From assembly GCA_023015825.1 (NCBI GenBank), contig JALKAW010000002.1, positions 62,001-126,000 of the forward strand: a DNA stretch of 64,000 bases, written 5' to 3'. Positions 8,068 to 17,826 of this stretch are shown here, one piece after another. Numbering within the stretch: position 1 is the first letter of the stretch; the number at the start of each line of letters is the position of its first letter. Below the pieces are notes generated by a model. That model was not told the origin of the DNA. It did not search any database and saw only the letters and a list, made by a program, of their open reading frames with translations. The stretch comes from Flavobacteriaceae bacterium S0862. Lineage in GTDB: Bacteria; Bacteroidota; Bacteroidia; Flavobacteriales; Flavobacteriaceae. The translations under genes and the position numbers were made by a program.

Positions 8068-9801
8068 TTAGTTTATTAATTTTTTAGCTTGTCCAGACCA
8101 ATCATCACGTTCTGCTCTTCCTGGGAAAGAACCTGTAATAGAGTCTAACAAGTCATATTCTCTTTTCGTCATTTTGCTAACCTGAAGGAATGAGTAAATT
8201 CCAATACTATTAAGTACTTCTTCCATTTTAGGTCCAACACCACTAATTTTCTTTAAATCATCAGCCGTTTGAGTTGATGGATCAAAGGTTCCAATACTAT
8301 CCAGTAATGAGCTCGTCATTTCAGATTTATCGCTTTCTGATACTTCATCTTTTAGTGCTTCAACTGCAACTTTTTTTCCAGATGTTCTTGCATCTGCTCC
8401 TGTGCCAACCAAACTATTTCCAGCTTCTCTAATCTTTTTATAACGCTCACCGGAAGATTTTAAAATCGTCTTCACTTCCGCTTGTGCAATTACTGGGAAT
8501 GTTCTAGCGTATAATAAGAATAATACAAAGAAGAATCCAATTGTTCCGATAAAGATTCCAATATCTACAAACGTAGGAGAGAACATAGACCAAGATGATG
8601 GTAAATAATCTCTATGTAATGATGTTACGATAATTACAAAACGCTCAAACCACATTCCAATATTTACTACAATCGAGATGAAGAATGAGAACATAATGCT
8701 TGTACGCAATCTTTTGAACCACATAAACTGAGGAGAGAACACGTTACAGGTCATCATTGCCCAATATGCCCAAGCATAAGGTCCTGTTGCTCTGTTTAAG
8801 AATGCATATTGTTCATATTCAACACCTGAATACCATGCAATGAATAACTCAGTAATATAAGCCACCCCTACTATAGAACCAGTAATCATAATCACTATGT
8901 TCATTAACTCAATGTGTTGTACTGTAATATAATCTTCAAGGTTACACACTTTTCTCATAATAATAAGAAGCGTGTTTACCATAGCAAATCCTGAGAAAAT
9001 AGCTCCTGCAACAAAGTAAGGAGGGAATATTGTAGTATGCCAACCTGGTATTACCGACGTTGCGAAGTCAAACGATACAATAGTATGTACCGAAAGTACT
9101 AAAGGTGTTGCTAAACCAGCAAGCACTAAAGATACTTCCTCAAAACGTTGCCAATCTTTTGCGCGACCAGACCAACCAAAACTCAATAATGAGTAGATTT
9201 TCTTTTGGAAAGGTCTTACTGCTCTATCTCTAATCATGGCAAAATCAGGAAGTAAACCTGTCCACCAGAATACTAATGACACTGATAAATATGTAGAAAT
9301 TGCGAATACATCCCAAAGTAACGGTGAGTTAAAGTTAACCCAAAGTGACCCAAATTGGTTTGGAATTGGCAATACCCAATAACCTAACCATGGGCGGCCC
9401 ATGTGAATAATTGGGAATAAACCTGCTTGAACAACCGAGAATATCGTCATTGCTTCTGCAGAACGGTTAATTGCCATTCTCCATTTTTGACGGAAGAGTA
9501 AAAGTACTGCAGAAATCAATGTTCCTGCGTGACCAATACCAACCCACCAAACGAAGTTAGTAATATCCCAAGCCCAACCAACGGTTTTGTTTAGACCCCA
9601 AGTTCCGATTCCTGTTGAAATTGTGTATATAATACAGCCAATTCCCCAAAGGAAAGCGACAAGTGCTATTGAAAATACAATCCACCAAGATTTATTTGCT
9701 TTTCCTTCAACAGGAGCAGCCACATCTACCGATACATCGTGATATGATTTTTCCCCTGTAACTAAAGGTCTTCTAATAGGTGCTTCGTAATGAGACGCCA
9801 T
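8068..9801 (-). CDS. actC: Alternative complex III quinol-binding subunit ActC (NrfD family) with a helix-hairpin-helix tail
   Basis: An NrfD/PsrC-type integral membrane subunit with about ten helices that binds menaquinol in alternative complex III. The core runs to about residue 455. An extension of roughly 120 residues follows. It begins with a charged linker and ends in a helix-hairpin-helix-like module with the words LKKISGVGPKMEEVLNSIGI and PGRAERDDW. The same module type is found at the end of flavobacterial ribosomal protein L21 and in DUF4332 proteins. The tail is not needed for quinol oxidation in known complexes, and its role here is unknown. The gene follows actB by 33 bp. Confidence 0.94.
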   Translation of the reverse strand: MASHYEAPIRRPLVTGEKSYHDVSVDVAAPVEGKANKSWWIVFSIALVAFLWGIGCIIYTISTGIGTWGLNKTVGWAWDITNFVWWVGIGHAGTLISAVLLLFRQKWRMAINRSAEAMTIFSVVQAGLFPIIHMGRPWLGYWVLPIPNQFGSLWVNFNSPLLWDVFAISTYLSVSLVFWWTGLLPDFAMIRDRAVRPFQKKIYSLLSFGWSGRAKDWQRFEEVSLVLAGLATPLVLSVHTIVSFDFATSVIPGWHTTIFPPYFVAGAIFSGFAMVNTLLIIMRKVCNLEDYITVQHIELMNIVIMITGSIVGVAYITELFIAWYSGVEYEQYAFLNRATGPYAWAYWAMMTCNVFSPQFMWFKRLRTSIMFSFFISIVVNIGMWFERFVIIVTSLHRDYLPSSWSMFSPTFVDIGIFIGTIGFFFVLFLLYARTFPVIAQAEVKTILKSSGERYKKIREAGNSLVGTGADARTSGKKVAVEALKDEVSESDKSEMTSSLLDSIGTFDPSTQTADDLKKISGVGPKMEEVLNSIGIYSFLQVSKMTKREYDLLDSITGSFPGRAERDDWSGQAKKLIN

Positions 9802-9834
9802 AATCCTTTTATAATTGTTTCTTAATTAATTTAT

Positions 9835-12800
9835 TTATGCTTCGTTCGTATTTCTTACTTTCACTTGATACACCACATTTGGCTTAGTACCAACAGCTTC
9901 CAATAAGTGATACGCTCTTTTATCATGTTTAAGAGCAGCTATATCGCTCTTCTTATCATTGATGTCACCAAATTTCATTGCGCCATTACTACATGCTGCA
10001 GAACAAGCTGTTTTAAATTCGTTTGGCTTAACTTCTCTTCCATCTCGTTTGGCATCAAGAACTGTTTTTTGTGTCATTTGAATACACATAGAACATTTTT
10101 CCATAACACCACGAGATCTTACTGTAACATCTGGATTAATTACCATACGACCTAAATCGTCGTTCATGTGGTAATCAAACTCATCATTTTCACTATATAA
10201 GAACCAGTTAAAACGACGTACTTTATAAGGACAGTTGTTTGCACAGTATCTTGTACCTACACAACGGTTATAAGCCATGTGGTTTTGACCTTGACGACCA
10301 TGTGATGTTGCTGCCACTGGACAAACAGTTTCACAAGGCGCATGGTTACAATGCTGACACATAATAGGCTGGAATGCTACTTGAGGATTAGCTGATGGAG
10401 ATTCCATTTCGCCAAAACTACTTAATGAGCTACTTAAACCTTTAATGTTGTCTTTCTTTTCGTTATCACCATCAAATGATTCTTCCGATGAATAATATCT
10501 ATCAATACGCAACCAGTGCATATCACGACTACGTCTGATTTCTTCTTTACCAACTACTGGCACATTGTTTTCAGCATGACATGCAATAACACAAGCACCA
10601 CAACCTGTACAGGCATTTAGATCAATAGATAAATTAAAATGATGTCCGATAGAACGATCAAATTCATCCCATAAATCAACTCTAGAAGAGTTAACTGGTG
10701 TTTCTTTGTGATTTAAAGATACAACAGGAACAGCATTGTAATAATCTTTATCTTTTGTATTGAATATCTCCAGAGAAGTTTCTCTAATAATATCACCACG
10801 ACCCATTAAGGTATTATGCAATTGCACACTAGCAAATTCATGCTTTCCAGAAGCAGCTTCTATAGTTACTTCTTGAACAGGATTAAAGTTTGCGTATAAA
10901 GGATACGCATTTACGCCTGTTTGCATTTCAGATTTCATTCCTAATGTTCTACCATAACCAAATGATAATCCAAAAGTTCCTTTTGCTTGTCCTGGTTGAA
11001 TAATTACAGGAACAGTTACTGTAACACCATTAGCAGTTACATTAGCATATTTCCCATTTAAACCACCTGTTGCATCATGTTGGCTTTGACTAAAAAATGT
11101 ACTAGGCGCTAAATCTAATCCTAATTCTTTCGCATCAGCCTCAGATACAGTTAAGTAGTTATCCCACGTTAAACGTGTTAACGGATCTGGAAACTCTTGT
11201 AACCATGGGTTATTAGCTTGTTGACCATCTCCCATTCCTATTTTTGAATATAATGTTAATTCAAATCCAGAAGAAGATACTGTTGCTAATGCTCTTGCGG
11301 CAGTACTTGCATCCATTGGTGTTTGGTCTTCGGTGGCATCATCTAGAGTTTCTTCTACTTGTGACCCAGTTCCAACAAATACACCATCGTGTAATGCTTG
11401 ATTCCAAGAACCACCATTTAATATGTTTGTATTCCAATTATCTTTAATATAATCATGGTAAGACATATCATTACCATTCCACATTAATAAAGCTTCTTGA
11501 AATTGTTTTGTGTCGAATAATGGACGAATCGCAGGTTGCATTAACCCATAATGTCCTTTTTTAAGCTCCACATCTCCCCAAGATTCTAGGTAATGAGGTG
11601 CTGCAGCTATATAATCTGTTAGAGAAGATGTTTCATCTTCTTTCATAGAAAACGTAACGGTTGTAGAAACATTTGCTAAACCAGCTTCAAATTCTGATGC
11701 ATTTGGTAATGTGTACATTGGGTTAACACCACTCATAATAAGTGCACCAACTTTTCCAGCATTCATGTCGGCTACTAATTGAGTAACCGCTTTATTATTC
11801 CCTTGTCTAGTTTTAATTGGTGTTTTAGGGTCAAAGGCTTTACTTGCTAAAGCCTCGTTAATTGCAAACACTACAGTTTGTGCATTTACATCTTGAATCC
11901 CAGTTACAACTACACCATTGCTTCCTGCTTTACTTAATTCTGAAGCAGCGACACTAACAGCCTCTTCAACATGTGCTGGAAGGTTTCCTGAAACAGCATT
12001 TCCAGTTATCTTACCATACAATTTAGCTAAGGCAACTTTTTGTTCGCTTGGCTTTAAAGGCACACGCTTATCGGCATTAGCACCTGTTAAACTCATATTA
12101 GACTCAAACTGAATGTGACGAGACATTCTACCATTTTTAGGAATACGTCCTTTTGCATAAGCTGAATCAAATCCACCACCTTGCCAATCTCCTAAGAAAT
12201 CTGCACCAATAGAAACGATTGTTGCGGCTTTAGAGAAATCGTAATTAGCTAAACCACGTTCTCCATATGTATTTTGGTATGCCTCAACTGCAGCCGACTC
12301 TGAGATAGCATCGTATACTACATGACGAACATTACCATATTTTTCTTTAAACTCTGATATTAATTTAGAGGTTGAAGGGCTTGAGAAAGTTTGTGTTAAC
12401 AACACAATGTCTTTCCCAGAAGCCACAGTACTGTTTAATGCTTGAGTTGTATCTGCATTAAACTCAGTCCAAGAGCTATCTTCTCCATTCTTTTTTGGCC
12501 ATCCAACTCGCAAACTATCATACAAATCTAGAACTGATGCATTTACTCTAGCATTAGCTCCACCATTTGTTGCGGCTAAATCGTTGTTTTCAATTTTTAT
12601 AGGACGTCCTTCGCGTGTCTTAACTAAAACACTTGCAAAATCATGACCGTTTGCTATAGTACTTGCATAATAATTTGCAACGCCAGGAATAATTTGATCT
12701 GGCTGTACTACATAAGGAATCGATTTTCTTACTGGTCCTTCACAGGCCGCTAAAGATGCAGCAGCAGTACTAAAACCAACATATTTTAAGAAATCACGAC

Positions 12801-12957
12801 GTGTAGTTGAAGAAGTTTCAAGAGTTTCTTTATCTCCTAAAAATTCATCTACAGGAATCTCTTGCACAAACTCTTTATGCTTAAGCGCCTCAACCATAGA
12901 GCTATTGTCTTGGTTTAGCTCCTCAACACTTTTCCAGTATTTCTTGTTTGATGACAT
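9835..12957 (-). CDS. actB: Alternative complex III subunit ActB (molybdopterin-oxidoreductase-like and FeS fusion)
   Basis: A 1040-residue periplasmic subunit. A twin-arginine motif (TTRRDFLK, arginines 53-54) sits about 50 residues from the start, as in the TAT-variant family. Residues ~70-740 resemble the molybdopterin oxidoreductase fold; in characterised ACIII this part holds no molybdenum cofactor. The C-terminal ~260 residues are an FeS protein. It has CTGCGACVIAC (about residue 782), CQHCNHAPCETVCP (about 865), CVGTRYCANNCP, and CSMC (about 955) pairing with CSAAC (about 985). This is the ligand set for one 3Fe-4S and three 4Fe-4S clusters. It carries electrons from quinol at ActC to ActA. 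Confidence 0.95.
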   Translation of the reverse strand: MSSNKKYWKSVEELNQDNSSMVEALKHKEFVQEIPVDEFLGDKETLETSSTTRRDFLKYVGFSTAAASLAACEGPVRKSIPYVVQPDQIIPGVANYYASTIANGHDFASVLVKTREGRPIKIENNDLAATNGGANARVNASVLDLYDSLRVGWPKKNGEDSSWTEFNADTTQALNSTVASGKDIVLLTQTFSSPSTSKLISEFKEKYGNVRHVVYDAISESAAVEAYQNTYGERGLANYDFSKAATIVSIGADFLGDWQGGGFDSAYAKGRIPKNGRMSRHIQFESNMSLTGANADKRVPLKPSEQKVALAKLYGKITGNAVSGNLPAHVEEAVSVAASELSKAGSNGVVVTGIQDVNAQTVVFAINEALASKAFDPKTPIKTRQGNNKAVTQLVADMNAGKVGALIMSGVNPMYTLPNASEFEAGLANVSTTVTFSMKEDETSSLTDYIAAAPHYLESWGDVELKKGHYGLMQPAIRPLFDTKQFQEALLMWNGNDMSYHDYIKDNWNTNILNGGSWNQALHDGVFVGTGSQVEETLDDATEDQTPMDASTAARALATVSSSGFELTLYSKIGMGDGQQANNPWLQEFPDPLTRLTWDNYLTVSEADAKELGLDLAPSTFFSQSQHDATGGLNGKYANVTANGVTVTVPVIIQPGQAKGTFGLSFGYGRTLGMKSEMQTGVNAYPLYANFNPVQEVTIEAASGKHEFASVQLHNTLMGRGDIIRETSLEIFNTKDKDYYNAVPVVSLNHKETPVNSSRVDLWDEFDRSIGHHFNLSIDLNACTGCGACVIACHAENNVPVVGKEEIRRSRDMHWLRIDRYYSSEESFDGDNEKKDNIKGLSSSLSSFGEMESPSANPQVAFQPIMCQHCNHAPCETVCPVAATSHGRQGQNHMAYNRCVGTRYCANNCPYKVRRFNWFLYSENDEFDYHMNDDLGRMVINPDVTVRSRGVMEKCSMCIQMTQKTVLDAKRDGREVKPNEFKTACSAACSNGAMKFGDINDKKSDIAALKHDKRAYHLLEAVGTKPNVVYQVKVRNTNEA

Positions 12958-12983
12958 ATTATAATTGAATTACTTCTTTAATA

Positions 12984-14276
12984 TTAGTAATGACATTTTC
13001 CACATTCTAACCCTCCTTGTTGAGCAACAGTTAGTTTGTCTACGCCATATTTTTTTGATAACTCTTCGTGTATTTTTGTATAATACTCGTTGTCTTTAAC
13101 CTTCACATCTGTTTCTCTATGACAGTTAATACACCATCCCATTGTTAAAGGTGAATATTGATATAATATTTCCATTTCCTCAACAGGCCCATGACATGTT
13201 TGACATTCTAATCCAGCAACAGTAACGTGTTGTGAGTGATTGAAATAAGCAAAATCTGGAAGGTTATGTACCCTTGTCCATTTTACAGCTTGAGTTTCTC
13301 CTGTATATTCTTGATTTTCATCATCCCAACCAACAGCAGCATATAACTTTTTTATCTCACTATCATAAAACTCCTTTGAATATTCAGCAGTAGTTTCTCC
13401 AGTGTACTCGTACACAGACTTATGACAATTCATACATACATTTAACGATGGAATTCCTGATGTTTTACTTACCCTAGCTGAAGAGTGGCAATATTTACAA
13501 TCTACACCATTATCTCCAGCGTGTATTTTATGAGAAAAGTGAATTTCTTGAACTGGCTGATAACCTTGGTCTACACCCAACTGCATGAAGTACCCATAAG
13601 CAAAATATGCACTTGATAATAAAAAGAATATCGCAACAACCAACATTAAAAATTGGTTTTGTACAAATGCTTTCCAGAGTGGTTTTCTTTGTGAAGATTC
13701 TGGGATTTCAACATTATTTGCAGCAGCGAAACGACGCAATGTCCTGTTAACCATTATTAACCCAAGGGCTAATAGCACAAATAAAATAGCTAATGCACCA
13801 AGAACCAAATCATTGGAAATACCTCCTTCAGATTGTGCAGTAGCAGCATCTGCTCCAGCTCCTGCACTTGCAACTGGTGTCGCTTTTTCTTGAGCAGTAT
13901 ACGCTAGAATATCTGCAATATCTTGATCAGTAAGTTGAGGCATAGCTGTCATTGCAGCTCCACCATACTCATTAAAAATTTTGTTTGCGTAAGCATCCCC
14001 ATCTTTAACCATTGCGGAGCTATTTCTAATCCATGCTGCAATCCAATCTCTATCTAAGCCTTCATCGTCAGCTAATCGCTGCTCAACAAATCGCAGTGCA
14101 GGGCCAGTCATTTTTTTATCAAGACTATGACAAGCAGCACAATTGGTATTGAATAAAGATTTACCTTTTGCAGGATCTCCATCCTGTGCAAATGATGATG
14201 TTGAAAATGTTAGTAAAAATATTAACCCTAAAAGCAGAAATCTTGCGGTTAATTTACGGTTTATCACCTGTTTCAT
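12984..14276 (-). CDS. actA: Alternative complex III multiheme cytochrome ActA, six hemes
   Basis: First gene of the act-cox operon. The start at 14276 gives a normal signal peptide (MKQVINRKLTARFLLLG..., cleavage near FAQ, residue ~31). An in-frame ATG at 14321 would add 15 polar residues before it and is less likely. The mature protein has an N-terminal monoheme cytochrome domain (CAACH at ~46, methionine in AMPQLTD). Two membrane helices follow (about 155-177 and 210-232), then a pentaheme domain with CKYCH, CMNCH, CQTCH, CINCH and CGKCH at the extreme C-terminus. ActA receives electrons from ActB on the periplasmic side. Confidence 0.94.
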   Translation of the reverse strand: MKQVINRKLTARFLLLGLIFLLTFSTSSFAQDGDPAKGKSLFNTNCAACHSLDKKMTGPALRFVEQRLADDEGLDRDWIAAWIRNSSAMVKDGDAYANKIFNEYGGAAMTAMPQLTDQDIADILAYTAQEKATPVASAGAGADAATAQSEGGISNDLVLGALAILFVLLALGLIMVNRTLRRFAAANNVEIPESSQRKPLWKAFVQNQFLMLVVAIFFLLSSAYFAYGYFMQLGVDQGYQPVQEIHFSHKIHAGDNGVDCKYCHSSARVSKTSGIPSLNVCMNCHKSVYEYTGETTAEYSKEFYDSEIKKLYAAVGWDDENQEYTGETQAVKWTRVHNLPDFAYFNHSQHVTVAGLECQTCHGPVEEMEILYQYSPLTMGWCINCHRETDVKVKDNEYYTKIHEELSKKYGVDKLTVAQQGGLECGKCHY

Positions 14277-14356
14277 ATCGTTAGTTGAATTACCTTCTAT
14301 ACTTTGGTACGATTTTTTCATACAAATAGACAATATTCGGTTATAAAAATCTCGGA

Positions 14357-14387
14357 CAAAAGTAACATTTAAAGTCGATTTTAGAAA
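14357..14387 (-). promoter_or_regulatory. Promoter of the act-cox operon
   Basis: On the minus strand TACTTTTG (14357-14364) matches the Bacteroidota -7 element TAnnTTTG. TTTC (14384-14387) is 19 bp upstream in the -33 position, one base off TTTG. Transcription would start near 14350, about 70 nt before the chosen actA start. Confidence 0.6.
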
Positions 14388-14462
14388 TGTTAGATAAGTG
14401 TTAAAGCATAATTTATAAGGATTCTAAATAATAAAACTAATAATGTTTAAGTTTATATACTT

Positions 14463-14470
14463 TACATTTG
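14463..14470 (+). promoter_or_regulatory. -7 element for the SPOR-domain gene
   Basis: TACATTTG matches TAnnTTTG exactly and lies 18 bp before the ATG at 14489. No clear -33 TTG is seen. A TTG codon inside this element opens the reading frame but is not the start. Confidence 0.55.
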
Positions 14471-14488
14471 CACAAAATAAAAATAACG

Positions 14489-14869
14489 ATGAAAAAAAAC
14501 AGCTATAAATTTTTAATTCTAACGTTCTTATTTTCAGTATTATTCGTAAATACGAGTAATGCTCAAGATGGTGTTGTTGCTATTAATCAAGATAAAGATG
14601 TTGAAACCCTTTTGCGATTGAAAAAGGATGTCAACCGAACACTTGTTAACTACAGAATACAAATTTATAATGGCAATCGCCAAGGTGCAAAAAAAGCTGA
14701 AACAGACTTTAAGGAAGTGTTTTCTGATTGGAATCCATCAATGAAATTTCAAACACCAAATTACAAGATTTGGGTTGGTAGTTTTAAAACCCGTTTAGAA
14801 GCTGATCGTGCTTTACTAAGGATTAAAAAAGAGTTTAGAAACGCTTTTATTATCAATCTTAAAAATTAA
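14489..14869 (+). CDS. Small secreted SPOR-domain protein
   Basis: A 126-residue exported protein. The ATG at 14489 begins a clear signal peptide (MKKNSYKFLIL..., ending SNAQ near residue 25). The C-terminal ~45 residues (YKIWVGSFKTRLEADRAL and on) fit a single SPOR repeat, a fold that in other proteins binds peptidoglycan lacking stem peptides. The rest has no recognisable domain. It is divergent from the act operon and is followed by a strong terminator. A role in the envelope is inferred only from the domain. Confidence 0.85.
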   Translation: MKKNSYKFLILTFLFSVLFVNTSNAQDGVVAINQDKDVETLLRLKKDVNRTLVNYRIQIYNGNRQGAKKAETDFKEVFSDWNPSMKFQTPNYKIWVGSFKTRLEADRALLRIKKEFRNAFIINLKN

Positions 14870-14907
14870 TATTACAGCTCTTTACTAATAAATACATATA
14901 AATGCAT

Positions 14908-14936
14908 AAAAAAAGCGACCTAAGGTCGCTTTTTTT
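14908..14936. terminator. Bidirectional terminator between the SPOR gene and infB
   Basis: A 13-bp perfect inverted repeat with core GCGACC-TAA-GGTCGC, flanked by A7 and a T run, ends both the plus-strand SPOR gene and the minus-strand rimP-nusA-infB operon. Confidence 0.9.
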
Positions 14937-14990
14937 GTTTCAAATACTTCACGAGAAAATTCACAAAATGAATCTCTAGAAAAAAATGAT

Positions 14991-17717
14991 TTATTTTAAT
15001 TTCTTTTTAACTTCTACTTCTTGGAATGCTTCTATAACATCACCTTCTTTAATATCGTTATAGTTTTTAATCTGCATACCACAATCGTAACCTTTTGAAA
15101 CTTCTTTAACATCGTCTTTAAAACGCTTAAGCGATGCTAGTTCTCCAGTGTAAATAACGACTCCTTCTCTAATTAGTCGCACGCCAGAATTTCTATAAAT
15201 TTTACCATTAGTTACCATACATCCTGCAATGCTGCCTATTTTAGATACTTTGAAAATTTCTCTTATTTCTGCTGTACCTGTAATTTCTTCTTTAAACACT
15301 GGCGACAACATTCCTTCCATAGCATCTTTCAAGTCATTAATCGCATCATAAATGATTGAGTACATTCTGATATCAATTTCTTCCTTGTCAGCTATTTGGC
15401 GAGCATTACCCATTGGCCTTACATTAAACCCAATAATAATAGCATCGGATGCTGTTGCTAACAATACATCACTTTCTGTAATTGCTCCAACTCCCTTGTG
15501 TATAATATTTACTTGAATCTCTTCTGTAGATAATTTTTGGAATGAATCAGTTAATGCTTCAACCGATCCGTCAACATCACCTTTAAGGATGATATTAAGC
15601 TCTTTAAAGTCTCCTAATGCAATACGTCGTCCAATTTCATCAAGTGTAATATGACGTTGTGTTCTTACAGATTGCTCTCTTTGAAGTTGGGTACGCTTTG
15701 CTGCTATTTGTTTTGCTTCACGTTCATCCTCAAACACATTAAACTTGTCTCCAGCTTGCGGCGCACCGTCCAGTCCTAATATAGATACTGGTGTTGATGG
15801 TCCAGCTGCTTCAACATCATTCCCACGTTCATCGTGCATTGCTTTTACCTTACCACTGTTTTTACCAGCTAATACATAATCCCCAACTCGTAAAGTTCCT
15901 GCTTGTACTAAAATTGTAGAAACGTAACCTCTACCTTTGTCTAGGAATGCTTCAACAACAGTACCAACTGCGGGTTTGTTTGGGTTTGCTTTTAGCTCTA
16001 ATAATTCGGCCTCTAGCAATACTTTTTCTAATAATTCTTTTACACCAGTACCTACTTTTGCTGAAATATCATGCGATTGGATTTTTCCACCCCAATCCTC
16101 AACTAGTAAATTCATGTTTGCTAATCCTTCTTTTATTTTTTCTGGATTAGCATCTGGCTTGTCTATTTTATTTATTGCAAAAACTATAGGAACTCCTGCT
16201 GCCTGAGCATGGGAGATTGCTTCTTTAGTTTGCGGCATGATATCATCGTCTGCTGCTGCAACAATAATTGCTATATCTGTAACTTGAGCTCCACGAGCAC
16301 GCATTGCTGTAAAGGCCTCGTGACCAGGAGTATCTAAGAATGCTATTTTTTGACCATTTGCTAATTCTACACCATAAGCACCGATATGCTGAGTAATACC
16401 TCCTGACTCTCCTGCAATTACATTCTCTTCACGAATATAATCAAGTAGTGATGTTTTACCATGATCTACGTGACCCATTACGGTTACGATAGGTGCTCTT
16501 GGCAATAAATCTTCTTTTTTATCTTCAACTTCCTCAATTGATTCTTCAATATCTGAAGTGACAAATTCAACTTCATATCCAAACTCTTCAGCAACTATTG
16601 ATAGTGTTTCAGCGTCTAAACGTTGGTTCATGGTCACCATCATTCCAAGCGACATACATGCCGAAATAATTTCAGTAACAGAAACATCCATCATTGTAGC
16701 CATCTCACTTGCTGTAACAAATTCGGTGACCTTTATTGTCTTACTTTCTGCTGCTGCAATTTCTTGATCAATTTCTGTTTGCTGACGGTGTTGATCTCTT
16801 TTTTCTCTTCTGTATTTCGCGCCTTTACCTTTACTAGATTTTCCTTGTAGTTTTTCTAAGGTCTCTCTTACTTGCTTTTGAACTTCTTCCGCACTTGGCT
16901 CTTCTTTTACTACTTGTGGACGACGTTGCCCTCCTCTTCCTTTGGCTCCGCCTCTATTTCCTCCTCGCTGCTGACCTCTTTGTCCTCCAGGAGCATTACC
17001 ATTACCAACTTTACTTATACGACGACGCTTCTTTTTAGAATCAGCACTTGAATTGGCTTCTGGCTTTTTATCTTCTTTCTTTTTCTTTGGCTTATTAAAT
17101 TTAGACAAATCTATTTTGTCTCCTGAAATTTTTGGACCAGTAAGTTTTTGATATTTAGTAGCAACTTTTTCCTCTTTTGGCTGCTCTGTTTCTTCTACTT
17201 TTGGAGCAACTATTTTTTTCTCCTTTACTTCTTCAACCTTTTCCTCTACTTTTTTAGGAGCTTCCTTTTTGGCAATAGTTTTTGTAGGCTTTTCTTTAGC
17301 AACAGGCTTTTTAGGCTCTTCTTTAGCGGGCTCTTCTTTTTTAGCAGTGTCGACTTTTTTAGGTTCTTCTAAATCAATTTTACCAACTTGTTTTGGCCCT
17401 TCTAATGTTGTTTTAGCCTTTACAACTTCTTTTTTGGCAGCTTCCTCTTTTTTAAGTTTTTCTTCGATTTCACGTTCACGTTCTAACCTCAAAGCTTCTT
17501 TTTCTTTAAGCTTTGCTTCACTTACTTCTTTAGAGGCTACTTTTTTACTAGCATCTGTTTGAAATTCTCCTGAAAGAATATCATACACTTCTGTAGTAAT
17601 TTTAGTAGTAGGACGTTTCTCTATTTCGATGCCTTTAGTTTCTAAAAAATCGACAGCACGATCTATAGAGATATTCAATTCCCTTAGTACTTTATTTAAT
17701 CTAATTGTTTCAGCCAT
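14991..17717 (-). CDS. infB: Translation initiation factor IF-2
   Basis: The GTPase that brings initiator tRNA to the 30S subunit and promotes 50S joining. It is 908 residues long. An IF2N module is at residues 1-50, followed by a long lysine/glutamate/proline-rich low-complexity region to about 300 and a second IF2N-like segment (about 330-375). The G domain has GHVDHGKTS near 415, DTPGHEAF and NKID. The C-terminal domains II-IV follow. It is third in the classical rimP-nusA-infB operon; a 109-bp gap after nusA contains a short inverted repeat (AAACAG/CTGTTT, 17743-17761) of unknown effect. Confidence 0.97.
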   Translation of the reverse strand: MAETIRLNKVLRELNISIDRAVDFLETKGIEIEKRPTTKITTEVYDILSGEFQTDASKKVASKEVSEAKLKEKEALRLEREREIEEKLKKEEAAKKEVVKAKTTLEGPKQVGKIDLEEPKKVDTAKKEEPAKEEPKKPVAKEKPTKTIAKKEAPKKVEEKVEEVKEKKIVAPKVEETEQPKEEKVATKYQKLTGPKISGDKIDLSKFNKPKKKKEDKKPEANSSADSKKKRRRISKVGNGNAPGGQRGQQRGGNRGGAKGRGGQRRPQVVKEEPSAEEVQKQVRETLEKLQGKSSKGKGAKYRREKRDQHRQQTEIDQEIAAAESKTIKVTEFVTASEMATMMDVSVTEIISACMSLGMMVTMNQRLDAETLSIVAEEFGYEVEFVTSDIEESIEEVEDKKEDLLPRAPIVTVMGHVDHGKTSLLDYIREENVIAGESGGITQHIGAYGVELANGQKIAFLDTPGHEAFTAMRARGAQVTDIAIIVAAADDDIMPQTKEAISHAQAAGVPIVFAINKIDKPDANPEKIKEGLANMNLLVEDWGGKIQSHDISAKVGTGVKELLEKVLLEAELLELKANPNKPAVGTVVEAFLDKGRGYVSTILVQAGTLRVGDYVLAGKNSGKVKAMHDERGNDVEAAGPSTPVSILGLDGAPQAGDKFNVFEDEREAKQIAAKRTQLQREQSVRTQRHITLDEIGRRIALGDFKELNIILKGDVDGSVEALTDSFQKLSTEEIQVNIIHKGVGAITESDVLLATASDAIIIGFNVRPMGNARQIADKEEIDIRMYSIIYDAINDLKDAMEGMLSPVFKEEITGTAEIREIFKVSKIGSIAGCMVTNGKIYRNSGVRLIREGVVIYTGELASLKRFKDDVKEVSKGYDCGMQIKNYNDIKEGDVIEAFQEVEVKKKLK

Positions 17718-17826
17718 AAATTGCCTTTAATATCAAACAGGTATAATCTGTTTATGTTTTGCGCTTACAAAATTTGATGAAAAACTAACGACGTGTTACT
17801 TTATCCACCTAATATATAATAATTTT

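Noticed and set aside
9835-12957. ActB as an active molybdenum enzyme served by the cofactor genes at 60-64 kb
   Set aside because: In characterised alternative complex III the molybdopterin-oxidoreductase-like domain has no molybdenum cofactor; the operon context fits that complex, so the cofactor genes probably serve another enzyme.
14468-14488. TTG start for the SPOR gene (likewise TTG at 36061, 55912 and 60328)
   Set aside because: These codons fall in or directly beside -7-like elements or upstream of the predicted transcript start, and the next ATG gives a better signal peptide or family start in each case.
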